64,000 nucleotides of DNA from Cyclospora cayetanensis (Eukaryota > Apicomplexa > Conoidasida > Eucoccidiorida > Eimeriidae). A model generated the notes under the pieces. That model searched no databases. It had not been told where the DNA came from and saw only the letters and a program-made list of their open reading frames with translations. The position numbers and the translations under genes are program-made. Shown piece by piece: positions 1 to 11,107 of the stretch (position 1 is the stretch's first letter; every line of letters starts with the position of its first letter). The stretch spans positions 62,001-126,000 of the forward strand of contig NW_020312040.1 in assembly GCF_002999335.1 (NCBI RefSeq). The letters are read 5' to 3'.

Positions 1-141
1 AGGGGATTGACGCACCTGCGCGGCCGAATCCAGCTGCTTTTGCAGCTCCTCAGATGAGGGTGTCGAGGCTGCTCCTGCCATGCTAAGCAGCGATAAGACA
101 AGTAAATACAGCAGCCCCGTGCGGTGTACAGTCAGTTGCAT
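1..141 (-). CDS. Secreted protein, N-terminal part (runs off left edge)
   Basis: An ATG at 141-139 opens a frame that is uninterrupted to the window edge (47 codons). It begins MQLTVHRTGLLYLLVLSLLS, a short polar N-region and a strong hydrophobic core, followed by small residues (MAGAAS) suitable for signal peptidase. This points to entry into the secretory pathway. A donor-like CAG|GTGCGT lies at 16/15, so exon 1 may be 16-141 (42 codons, phase 0) with an intron starting at 15. No family can be assigned from so short a piece. Known coccidian surface, microneme and apicoplast proteins all start this way, so the destination is open. Confidence 0.5.
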   Translation of the reverse strand, partial: MQLTVHRTGLLYLLVLSLLSMAGAASTPSSEELQKQLDSAAQVRQSP

Positions 142-1263
142 TTTGTGCTATTTGTGCAAAGAATAGAGAATGCGGGGAAAATATAGCGTCCTAGAGGTTA
201 AAACATAAGAAAAAGACCCAGAAAGGGAGTGGCAAATGGAAAAGGGCGGTAGCCGCTGACACCTGATTTGGTGAATGCACGGTTTAGGCAAAACAAGATT
301 ATCCAGAAACGTCGGCCAAAGTTAGTGAAATTTCGGCTAAAGAGCTGCGTTTTCTTATTTTAAGTATTTAAAAGGAAGTGCATTCATTGCTTTATGCAAG
401 TGCTTTTATTCCTCGTCTTGTTGCTGTGTAGCTGGGCACAAAGAAAAGGTAGAAGAATAGCGCCCGAGCAGGGCCCCCGTACTTGCTTGTTTTTCGGCAG
501 TTTTCTTTTTTTCCCCTTGAGAGTGCCCCTCAGTCAAGTATTTTTTAAGCTTTACACTGAGCGTTCAACAAGTGGTGTGCTGAGCAGCACAGATCACCCC
601 AACAAGCGTTGGTTTTCAAGCGGAGGCGCATTGTTTTAACAATATTGCAAACGTCGGCCCAAGGACTCGTGCGCCAATTCGTGTGTTTTTTATCGATTCC
701 TAATCCCTTTTTCTCATTAATTTGACTTCCATCATTAATTTGCTCTTTCTTCGCGCTTTCTCTGGCTTTCCTTCCACGGACGCAGTGAGCAGAACGCGGG
801 GGCCCCTCTTCTCTGCTCCTTCGGGGGTTTGGGAGTTTAGTATGCCCGCAGGTAGCTGTACATACCAGTAGAGCAAAGCTTCAGAAGCGGTGTCTCCCTG
901 TAGTTTCTCAGACTCGGCGCAGCCAGGGGGAGGAAGCCAGTGGCCGTGACAGTCACTAGCTTTCACGTAACGGTCCCCGCGGATCCGGTTTCAGGGGTTC
1001 ATCCCATGAGCGTTGCTTCCTTCGCCTCCGCTAGTCTTTCGCCGGTTATTGTAGCTTCTTCTTTGGCGCCTCTCCACCCCTCGCTCATACAGTTGCACAC
1101 CCGCCGCTACCCCTCTCCTGATCTCGTTGTCATTTCCCGCCTGCTGAGCGCCTCCCCGCCTCTATGACTCCTCGCAGCCCTCCATCCACTCCTTCCTCCC
1201 ATTCTCTGGCTCTCATGCACCTTGCTGCGCTCCTAGTCGTCTCTTTGTCCTCTTCCCGCGGCC
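142..1263. other. Intergenic, no supported gene
   Basis: This stretch separates the left-edge minus-strand gene from the plus-strand coiled-coil gene. A plus-strand frame at 394-639 begins with a hydrophobic leader-like stretch, but it has only 81 codons and no recognisable continuation, so I do not call it. From about 1020 to 1260 the plus strand is pyrimidine-rich, which suits a 5' leader or promoter-proximal region of the gene starting at 1264. No RNA gene or mobile element was seen. Confidence 0.5.
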
Positions 1264-4200
1264 ATGTGGTCTCTCCTGGGTTACTCGAACACCCCAGAGG
1301 AGGAGACAAAACCTAGTGATTCAGATGAAAAGGCCCCTGAGGAACAGCCTCCAGCTCCCGAGGGCCCCCCCGCCACCCCAACGACGGGCGGGGGGGGCAT
1401 ATGGAGCTGGTTCGGGTACGACGAGACTCCAGCAGAGCGAGAGACTGCACCGCAGGTAGGCTTCTTTGTCAAGGTGCAGCAGCATGTGATCCATGATGCG
1501 GTATCTTTTCCCGTTGCTTTTGAGGGCCACATCAATGCTGCTGAGCCGCCTGCTTGACGTATAGAACGTAATTCTCTTAGGGTAGTTGCTGAATCGTCTC
1601 GGCTGAAGTGTATCTACGCTTAAACCGAACCGACCAACCGTGACCCCTACCACCCGCAAGATGATGCACCATTCATGAAATTGCCGCTGCCGACGCAGTG
1701 TAATTAAGCTCGCTATTGTTGGAGCTGAGCACAGATCGTTGTTACGCTAAGGCCGCTCACTAGGGGAAGAGATTTTTAGTGGCTGGTGATTGCGATCCGC
1801 CATGGGGTGTCTGACCTGTTTGTTGAACTCAGGAAGCCGAGAGCTCCTCGCCTTCCGCAGCGGTTGTGGATGCACAAGTCTCAGCCAAGGAATCGCGTAA
1901 AAAGAAGAAACATGAGGCACACACGGCAAGCGAAGACAGCGGCATCCGCGAGAGGGAGGGAAAGGGCCATGCTAGGGGAGACGAGGAGGTCACCCTCCAG
2001 GAGACGGAGAAAGGGCACTCCGGGAAGAAGAAAACGAAGAAGAAGCAGAAGGGGACTGACAGTGAAAAGGCCGCTGCAGCAGGCGAGTTGCAGATTAGCC
2101 CTCGATCCGTGGAGGCAACAAGGCGACGGTTGCAAGAGCTGGAGAGTTCTCAAGGCAGCACCTCCCGAGACAGCTCGGAAGACAGTAGGAAGAGCAAGCG
2201 GAAGGCGAAGGGAGAGGAGGAAAGCAGCAGGGCTGCAGCGAAGGAGAAGAGGAAGAGGGAGAGGAAGGAACGCTTGGCTGCCCTGATGCGCGATATGGAG
2301 AAAGCGCAGAAAGAGGTGGACTTGGCTCTGGAAAGGGCCAAGCAGCAAAAGGAGGCGAAAAAGAAAGCGGAGAGGAAGAAGAAAGAGGAGCAGGGGAAGG
2401 CTCTAGCCGTCGCAGCGAAGCAGGCAGCGGTGCCGTCTTCCCATGAAAGAGAGGCTCACGGGGAGGCCAGCAGGAGGAAGCAGGAGAGAGAAGAACGCGA
2501 GAGAAAGAGACTGGAGATGAAGCAAGCGCTCGAAAAACTCTTGGAACAGAAAGAGAAAGAAATACAAGAGACGGCGCGCTTCATACGCCAGGCAGTGGAG
2601 GATCAGCAGCAAAAAGCAGCAGATCTCCTCAAAATGCAGCAGGCAACCCTTGCCGCTGCCAGTGTACCCCCCAGTCTTGCCGCCCCTTATCCCTCTCCAA
2701 AGCCTCCCTCCTCCTCCCCAACTGTCTCTGTTTCTAAGGAGAAGATGCCTCCTTCAACTCCGCAGCGACCTCCTCCAACTCTGCAGCCACCTCCTCCAAC
2801 TCTGCAGCCACCTCCTCCAACTCCGCCATCGCCAGTTGAGCCTAAGAAGGAGCTGCCACTGACTGCCCCCGTTCCTCCACTTCAGTCAGGAGTTTCCCAG
2901 AAGAAGCTGATGCTGGCAGCTGCAGCTGCTGATGAAAAGGCCTCCGTCTACCCTGCCTCCAAAGCGGTCGTTTACCCCAGTGCGTTGCATGCAAGTGCCA
3001 CAAAAACGCCCTCCTGCTTCCCCTCTGCTAGCCGCCCTCTCTACGCCTTGCATGCGCCACGCACACCGTGGACCCTGGGGGGTGTACATACACCCCCCCT
3101 CTCTTGCGTTTCCCGGAGGCAGCCAGCTGCGCATTCGCCTTGTCTTCATTTGTCTCAGAGCTAGCCAAGAACGCCCCCTGCTTGCCCTTGGAGCACAGTT
3201 GGGGGCCCATGCATTTTTTCTTTCGGGGGGCCCCCTTTCAGGCGTTTGAGGCGATTGAGCATTTGGCTGAGGAGCGCGAGACTCTTCAAGGACGTGCTCA
3301 GACCCTCGAGAGACAGCTGAAAGAAGAATCTCAACAGCACCAACAGACAATCACCAAGTTCATCGAGCGACAGCAAAGACTGTTGCATGAGACTTCCCAA
3401 AGGGCAATCAAAGTCGGGACTGGAATCGCAAAACTTGAAGGGTAAACGATAGCCAGGGTGAAATGATACCTCGTATGTATACGTATATCTATACATATAT
3501 TCATATGTATATTTACATCTAGAGCGCTGTTGTGCAATTTGTAGCTTCTTAAGTGTCACTCGACCGTAGAATGATGATGTGATGATCATATCCACTCCTT
3601 TTCCTTGCCCCTCGTCTTTGTTGCCTGGTATGAGTTCATGGGCGCTGTTAGTCCCCTCTTTCTTTGTTCTCTCTTTGTACAGCACAGTATCGCGTTGGCG
3701 CATGCGTCAGCTGTCGTTCTCCATGATGCTTTTTTCTACTGCTTGGGGGCGTTGCAAAGTAGCGGAGGAAGTTGCGCGGACTCGCTGGGAGGCTTCCCAG
3801 CGGACTGGGCTCGCTAACAACCGCTACAGAGAGCGAAGCGTTAGGCTCCTCGCTCTCCTTCTCTGCTCCTTTTACAAAAAGCGCCTCGCTGCTGGCATCT
3901 ACGCCCTCTTCGTGTTTTCCCACGATTCGAGCCGTGGTGACGGCCTCCTCTTCCCCGGTATAGTAGACGGCTGTAAGCTGCAACATGGGAGGGGGAGCTT
4001 CTCAATCCTCCTAGGGGGCTTGAAGGCCTTTCTTCCTTTCCTGCCTCCCTCCCCCTCATTTCCCCCGCTCACGTGGGAGTTGGCATTTGTATGAGTCGGG
4101 CGTGCGGTTAGAAGAAAGGGGCTGACGCGTGAGAAATCCGGGGTAGCCTTGCGATGGCGGGTTGCTTAGAGCAGCAGGCCTTTGAAGCCTTTGACTCGAG

Positions 4201-5424
4201 CAAATTGCCCTTTAGAACGGGATTAAGTGGATGGCGTTGCCCTTTCTAGAGAGAGGCCGTCCTCTTGTGCATCCTCGTGCAGCTTAGGCTGCAGCAGCCC
4301 TTCCACTATTGCCGCTAGTGGGGGGTGTCGCTGCCACATATAGTATTCGAGTTGTGGGGCCCCGCTGCGGCTGCTGTGCATGCGTCTGCAGTGTCTGACG
4401 ATCGGACTCGTTTGGCGCTGACGGCGATGGCGCAGGCGAAGCAGGATGCCGCTGTGTTGCGGAACCTTGTCGAGGAGGAGACTGCCCATCTGGAAGCAGA
4501 GCGCTTGTACCTTAGCAGATGGAGAAACCAACTCTACCACCTGTCTCAGGCTGTTAATCAGCAGGCTGTAGATGCCATTGTCGAGGCAAGACTCAACACA
4601 CATGCAATGCATGCACACCTTTAGCCGTGCAAGCACCCTCCTACTTTTAGACTAGAGGAGCAGGCGGGACGCACATTCCAGGGGATTGAGGGGATAGGGG
4701 AGCGTCTGAGGCTGAGGTCACTCGAGGTCTTTTGGGGCTTTAGAGACGCCCTTCAAGAAGGGCTCTTGAAAACACGAGACGCTGTGGGAGTGAATTCAGC
4801 GAGGTGGCTCGTTGGGTGCGATGTACCCCGTGGATCGAGGTGTGCTTGCTATGTGTGCCAAAGGAAGTGACTAAAGCAAGAAAACCCTCCAAGGCAAACA
4901 CGAATGCAGCAGAGTCCCCACAGGGTGCATGCAGCCCATAGACGCACACTGAAATACGCAAGGCCCCAGTAGAAAAAGGGGCTTTCGAGTGCTTGCAGCA
5001 CGCATGGCCGACCCACATGAGGGGGTTTGAGAGCCTTAGTTCCTGTCGCAGGAGGCCTTTGTGCACTGCACACCACCATCGGCAAGGTCAAAGACAGCTG
5101 CATGAGAAGCAGCGCCAGCAGCAGTAGTACTTGCCCTGCAAACGTCACCCTGAAAAGAGGCGTTTTGTCATGTCTTTGTGGGCATGCTTTGCCAGAGGGG
5201 CGCGGCAGCCTCAAAGGCCTTTATTTTTTGGCTCGTGGAGCTTCTCACAGGGTTACCAGATACTTCACGTTGCCTTCTCCTATTGCCTCTCAGGCTGCTC
5301 TACTACCCTCTATGTCGACTTAACTTGTTGTCGTCCTCTAGGAATGGCCAGGATGAAGGGTTGTGCAGGGGCAGCCCTTGGAAGATCTTTTGGCAAACTC
5401 TTAGGTTTCCTTAGAGCCTATTGA
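1264..5424 (+). CDS. Multi-exon coiled-coil protein with duplicated WSxxGY motif, function unknown
   Basis: Exon 1 (1264-1455, 64 codons) starts at an ATG in GCGGCCATGTGG and ends at CAG|GTAGGC. Exon 2 starts at 1833 in matching phase and runs to about 2970; its donor is uncertain. It encodes a long Lys/Glu/Arg/Gln-rich coiled coil, then a Pro-rich tract. Exon 3 is 3242-3441 and is again coiled coil (EAIEHLAEERETLQGRAQTL). Further exon-like segments are near 3669-3840, 4392-4600 and 4651-4790 (open from LEEQAGRTFQGIEG), with a final one near 5340-5424; phases between these are not all resolved and the real 3' end could be at 4624. Residues 2-15 and 47-61 repeat a motif, WSLLGYSNTPEEET and WSWFGYDETPAERET. 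I recognise no family. The coiled coil suggests a scaffold or cytoskeletal role, which is inference. Confidence 0.55.
2757..2832 (+). repeat. 21-nt tandem repeat coding PPPPTLQ
   Basis: About three and a half copies of a 21-nt unit (ctccaactctgcagccacct) lie in frame in exon 2 of the coiled-coil gene and give the peptide repeat PPPPTLQ. Such Pro-rich repeats often act as flexible linkers or SH3-type ligands, but nothing here shows a partner. Confidence 0.7.
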
Positions 5425-6521
5425 CGTCTAGAATTAATGATTTCATGTAGAGAAACCCCCATGACACTCCTGCGACAGACACGCATTCTGAAAGCAAGGG
5501 CCCGGACCCCTGCAGGACGAAGACAGCTGCACTTCGCTGTCCCCTGTCTATTTCACCCCTTTCCTGTGGTGCCTGCATATTCATATTTGACATTATCCAC
5601 ATGCTCCAAACAGCAGGTGATAGAGGAAGTATTCTTGCCGCGTTGACCCCGTGTGTCCACTTTCGCATATCCTCTTCGGCACTGCCTGCGTGCTCCTTCC
5701 CCCATCTGCTTATGTATCCTTCCCACATGTTCAAATGCGTCTAATCCCTTCGCCCATCCTTCGCTTCTACCCGCCCCCTTGTGTGCTGCGTGTCCCCTAG
5801 CTGCCCCTCCACTACTTCTCACATCTCTGCCTGTTTTTCCTTTTGCCCAGGTACGTCCGTCGCTCTGCCACGGCTTCCCCGCGCCTTTCCGTAGTTCGCA
5901 CCCTCCTGCCTCATGTGCGTTCAGTGCGCCTAGGGTGGAGAAGGAAGAGCGGCGAAAAGGCATTCATATTACTCTCTTCTCATGTGCTCCCCCCCTTTCC
6001 GTTGCCTCTCTTCCCTCCTGGGGTGCATGTTGAGCCTCTGCATTAGTAGGCCAGATGCAGATTGCCACTTGCCCTCTTCTGTCAGATGGCTGTGCCTCGC
6101 GAGACAAATGCACCTACTGCAGGGTGTTTCAAAAACCTTCAAAAACAGACTTGTCGAACAATTGTACGAATCAACCTGTGGGCAGCCTCCACAAACCTAC
6201 GTGCTTGTTGTGGCTCCTAAACACAAGTCGTGCGTCACATGGAAACAGGATCTTCTACATATTGGTTCATGTACAGCACACATACGGGAATAACGCCAAT
6301 AAATCACAATCTTGATACTTTTCCCCCAATGGACGATAAGGAATGGGGCAGCGAAAGCGCTCGCACGAGTATCCACGCGTTAGGCCAAAGTTGTACAATC
6401 TAAGCGAAGACTTGCGGAACCTGTTCTTGCAGAGGCTCGCTACCCCTGGAGGCCTAGTCTGGAGGGATGCTGAGAAGCACGTAGCTGTAGGACACAGCCA
6501 CAGGATGCCTACTTATTGCAA
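5425..6521. other. Intergenic, no supported gene
   Basis: Positions 5550-6040 are strongly pyrimidine-rich on the plus strand, which opens several overlapping frames on both strands (for example 5553-5963 minus and 5653-6033 plus) without conserved content. 6050-6330 is compositionally ordinary. This lies between the 3' end of the coiled-coil gene and the 3' end of the minus-strand membrane gene, so it should be a convergent intergenic region. Confidence 0.45.
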
Positions 6522-7466
6522 TCATGGTACACGGGTGTCCGGTAAATTATGTCTGGAAGCTGAATTGGTGGCATCCAAGCCTCCAGCTGGACTAAATGCT
6601 GCATTGTCTGCTTCAGCTTTTGCCAGTTGCCGCAGGTACCTCCTTCTTTTGAAGTAACTCTTCATCAGAAAACCTAGGCCAACAAGAGCCGCTGGTAGTG
6701 CTACCGTCTTTAATGACATATACCGGGTGAATATCGGTGAGATGGCGAATACAAGTACACTGAGAGCCAGGAGTTCGATGCCACTATGGGGGGACAAAAA
6801 ATACAAAGGTTTTCCACTGCGGATGGCCTGTCGAGCAGAGTGACTGCGTCGCATTTCTACTAAGCCACCGAACAAAACGAACAGAGAGCCAAAAAATGCT
6901 ATTCTTGTTGTGCGGCCCAGAGATTGAAATAAGTATTGAGTGGATTCACCCCATTCATGGAAAAGTGTTGAAAATCTTCCCGACAGTGGAGGGGAGTCTT
7001 TCTCCCGGAACCGTGAAGAACTCAAAATTTGCGCCAGAAGAATAGCTACAAGTACAGCACCGAACAGTGCCGTTTTCACTCCTGTAACGGGAGGAAGCGG
7101 CAGGGATTGAGGCTGTGCCTCGTGCTGCGGCTCAGTGGGAAAGCCTGCTTCAAGTACCACAGCAGTACGATCAGCATTCTGCTGTCCTTGCTTGTCCAGG
7201 CCAGCGTTATTTTGGAGTTTACCATCCGGATCAGTAATATATGAACCTGATTCGAGTTCATGCGTCGGAAAGAGTGGATTTCCTTGAACCCCCTCATAAA
7301 GCCACGTTGTGGTAAAAAGCGCCTCCTCTTCTTGAGGGCCTAAAGTTTCATCAGAGGCATCCACGGAGCGCATTGAGGTCAAGGTTTCGCCTGCACTCGC
7401 TAGTTGAAGCCCCAAAAGAAGCAATGAGCAGACTGCTCTCGTCGTGAGATGAACGCCCCGCATCAT
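6522..7466 (-). CDS. Secreted multi-span membrane protein, paralogue of the gene at 11108
   Basis: Single-exon frame of 314 residues, ATG at 7466-7464. Residues 11-25 form a signal peptide (VCSLLLLGLQLASAGE). Residues 27-125 are polar and acidic. Then come about four hydrophobic segments: near TALFGAVLVAILLAQI, IAFFGSLFVLFGGL, IELLALSVLVFAISPIF and VALPAALVGLGFL. After the last is a basic patch (KSYFKRRRYLRQLAKAE) and a polar tail. The protein at 11108-12142 shares this layout plus matching positions: a hydrophobic segment preceded by Arg-Thr, then AxRSG, then (S/R)GxEL before the third segment, then a basic patch. They are therefore diverged paralogues. I do not recognise the family. The topology suggests an endomembrane, organelle or surface membrane protein; the order of domains is seen, the location is inference. 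Confidence 0.7.
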   Translation of the reverse strand: MMRGVHLTTRAVCSLLLLGLQLASAGETLTSMRSVDASDETLGPQEEEALFTTTWLYEGVQGNPLFPTHELESGSYITDPDGKLQNNAGLDKQGQQNADRTAVVLEAGFPTEPQHEAQPQSLPLPPVTGVKTALFGAVLVAILLAQILSSSRFREKDSPPLSGRFSTLFHEWGESTQYLFQSLGRTTRIAFFGSLFVLFGGLVEMRRSHSARQAIRSGKPLYFLSPHSGIELLALSVLVFAISPIFTRYMSLKTVALPAALVGLGFLMKSYFKRRRYLRQLAKAEADNAAFSPAGGLDATNSASRHNLPDTRVP

Positions 7467-10400
7467 TTGCTGTGGAGTGGAATCTTGGTACCAGAGAAGA
7501 TAGGTGAAGATGCTTCGACCCTCCTGGGGTGGAGGGTTGATTTAGGACTAACTACACGTCTAATTGTCCTTTTAGAACACATGTAGAAGCTCTCAACCAG
7601 ACAAGCCGACAAGTGAGCATAGTTTCGACAGGAGCGCACCCGTCCCTCGGCAGTATCCTCAAAGCAGCTGCATGCCAGTCAACCATTGGGATACGTACCC
7701 ATATAAGATTTTGTCTCATGTGGTACCCCACCAGTTACCTGTCTTCAATGATTCTAATTGCTTTTGCATTGCATTCATCAATCAATAAAGGGCGGTCAGG
7801 ACAGAGGCACCACTAGTAGGGGGAACGCGTTGCTCATGGGATCCATCTACGAGGCGCTGCATTGTTTTCCCTTGCCCATAAACCCTTATTTCTCTGATTT
7901 CCAAATACAAGAGTGCGAATGGATTCGGTGTTTCGCCATATTGGAGGACTTTGTATGATGGGACTGATCGGGCTATGACGTTAATTCACAGTGGCAATGC
8001 CTGGAAAGCTCTTGAATATTAGGCTATGTACAGAGGGCTTAGCTATATTTAGCTCTTCCTCTACACTGGTCATATCAATGTTAGAGCAAGCTCAGAATAG
8101 TCAAATTGGTTTGGCTGTTGGTTTGTGCTATATGCTGCACCGGACAGTTAGCTCAGCACTGTGAGAACATTTTGTTGTTGTGCCGGTGAGCTAGGTGCTA
8201 AGCGTAAAGGGGTTTGAATGCTGGAGGCTCTCAGAGGGTGCACCAGTACACTCCCCGGATGTCCCACTCTTCTCTTTTCGGAGCTAATGGAGTTGCGGGA
8301 TAGAAAAGTGGAGATCTCTTTGGAGGAAAGTCTCGGATTAAGTGTGGGATCCCCGCCTATTGCCCACTATTAGGCGGGAGCCTACGCTCTCTAAACATGA
8401 ATGGCCTCACGAAGCTGGGCAGCACCCCTACCACGCACTGTAGCTGTAAGCAAGGTAATCGCTTCTCTATTATCTCTGGAACACGCTACCTGCGGCCTCT
8501 GTAGGGAGACACTGATTGAGTGCTTCTTAAAGAAAGGTAGTTCCTTCCTTCACCCGTGCCCCTCAAAGTTCTCGCATCAGGGAAGAGGGACAGCTGGGGT
8601 GTGCGTTGATGAAACCTCAGAGAACTACACTATGTACGGCTGGTAACACCAAAATGCATGTACGGCACGAGCATACAACATCAAGTCTTCTTGTCTCGTG
8701 CTGATAGTACTCTGAAAGAGGCATGATCTACGCTTCCACAAATTGTTACTCAACTCTTCAAGAAGTTGAAGCTAACTAGTCTGTTAGGGTGTGCTGAAGT
8801 GTAGCTTAGCCCGCTACATCTTCCCCCCTCAATTCAGAAGCATGCCTTCGTTCTCCTTACCTGTTGGTCGAGACTGCAGCAGGCTGGACTACATTCAAGA
8901 ACTTACTACTACAGGTGTATTTCTTACCTTGGAATAAGCAAAGAATCGATTCGTTGTTTGTCTACTCATTTCTGTTATTTATTGCAGAGTACTGTTGCCT
9001 CGTACACGAAGAAGCATCGTTGTGTGCCAGAGGTAGATGCTGGGCAACTAGCTATGAATGCTAAGCGTGCTGAGAGAATGCATCTACGCGTTCCCCTAGC
9101 GATCCCTCTTCCCCAGAGTGGGGGACTCTGAGGGGCGCCGGCACGGAAAGGGGGAGAGCCATTTCGAAGAACACTCAACGAATTTTCATTAAGTTTGTCT
9201 AGAATCTGAATTTGAATATTTCCCTGCAGAGATTTGTAAATGGATCGATTCACTTCTGCCTCTCCGCTCTCTCAAAGCTTGCTTTTGGCCTGGTCTTAGC
9301 TAAAACCGATAAGGTGGAGGCCACATGGAAACTTGAGTGTATAAATCCCGAGATTCAAATGACCCCCTTTCCATGCATAGAGCTACCAGTGAATTGCTTG
9401 GTGTTCCAATAGACAGGTCGCAAGAAAATTTTTTTCCCTTTCTTCTGTGGGGTACAAAGGGAGGTACCTTTCTAAACAGTCGATAAAATCTTAGCGCACT
9501 TGCCCCTACCTAAGGCCGTCATGATTTTTTGTTCGGCATTATCTGATCGACGCATCCATGAAAATATCGACAGCGGACAAATCATGCTTATAGACCACCT
9601 GCTTACTGCATTCACATCGCCTTGCAGGCCGGTTTCTGCTGTCCTGAAGTGCGCCGCACCACCGGTTAGTTCCATCTACCGAGTATTCCTCTACAGAACT
9701 GCTGACAAAGAAAATCCGAGGATCAAATACCAGGAAACTTGATCATCGTCAGGCAACTGTCGTAGGGAAACCAGACATCCCACTGCATCCACCGCCTGTG
9801 GTTGACGGGGGGACAAACGCATCGAACCACGCAGCGGAATCAACTGTAACACTGTTGCATGGCCTCCGTAGGGGGCATTTATCTCCAGAGTCAATACAAA
9901 CTTAATGGAAAAATGAGCATTTTTGGAGAGAGCTCCTTCCTTCCTCGAGCCCCACACCTCAGAGTTCCAGGCATAAGTGGAAAAGAACAGATGGAGAGCC
10001 CGTGCTATAACTTCAAATTATTCCAAACCTTCACAGCTAATTGCCTATTGCATCTAACACGGAAGCACATAACCTTACGATTTTACTACAGATATCTAGT
10101 ATAAATCCGTAATAAACAATGCGCGTGAGCAGTCAAGCTAGCTAATTAACTCCTTATTGGTTCTTAATCAGAGATAATTAAAGCAGTACAAATTCCCTAG
10201 GAGTGGCTAAGCTTCCTACAGCGTGAACATCGTGGGTTGCTCGCTAATGCCCTAGGAGAGCTTTGCAAATAGGGTGAAGTGCCTTTTGTCGTGGGCTGGG
10301 CCATGCCCTGTTGAGTGAGTGCGGCTTTAAGTGCATTTAAGAAGCATACATCCGCCTACAGCCCCTACATGGCAGTCAATGACCTCTAGCACCAGTAAGT

Positions 10401-11107
10401 CAAAGGTCGGTGTTTTGTTTTCAAAGAGAGGGGCTCCGTAACAACACCGTCTTATTCTGCCGAAACAGAGCAGGATGCAATAAGCCGCAAGTATCCATAT
10501 TTCAGGCGGATTTTAGGTATGTGCGCACACAGTCCCCTACAGCTGCGCTGTGCAAAAGAGTAAGACGTACAGCTCATATTGCACAGATGACCCCGATGCT
10601 CCAAGAAGAGAAAATAAGCATCGAAAAAGCAATAATACATACCTCAATGGCAATAAAAGAGGATTGGTCCAGGGGAGCAATCTCAAGTGGATCGCTGCCC
10701 CGCCCGGTAACGATGGACATGAGGACGGCAAGCTGTATTCCTGGGGTATACCAAGCCTAGAAATCACTCTTATTCCTTCACACCTCTATATAATCATCAT
10801 ATACATATTATGGAGAAAATTTTTTGCAATGATGTCAATAGAAGCATCTATGGGAATTTTTCGAGACAAAACAAGATATGGATAAGCCTACTCCCGTCGC
10901 TGGTCCGCCAGCAGTACAGCAGCATGCACTGCAGCCCCTCTTCGGAGACATAGATTGTCCTACGATTCATACGCCAGCTGCGCTCTGTGCGGTGGAATTG
11001 GAACCCTCTGTTCCCTCTAATGAAGAGCCTTTGTCGCCATACCCATAAACCCACAGGGAGACGTCATTTCATCCATTCCATACACCCTTCTTTGACAAAA
11101 TAAATCA
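7467..11107. other. Long intergenic region between two divergent paralogues
   Basis: No gene is well supported here. Small frames occur, for example 8401-8646 plus (81 codons from ATG) and overlapping 9472-9675 and 9691-9957 minus, without recognisable domains. A plus-strand frame at 10878-11048 (ATG to TAA, 56 residues, MDKPTPVAGPPAVQQ...SPYP) ends 59 bases before the start of the 11108 gene. It reads like protein and might be an upstream ORF or a terminal exon. The 10.4-10.9 kb plus frames could belong to the same unresolved spliced gene. The region must hold the promoters of both divergent membrane-protein genes. Confidence 0.4.

Noticed and set aside
394..639. 81-codon plus frame starting MQVLLFLVLLLCSWAQ
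   Set aside because: Hydrophobic start only; no domain, no splice support and poor continuation.
9472..9957. Possible surface-antigen (SAG-like) exons on the minus strand
   Set aside because: A loose resemblance at one short segment only; Cys pattern and splice phases do not support it.
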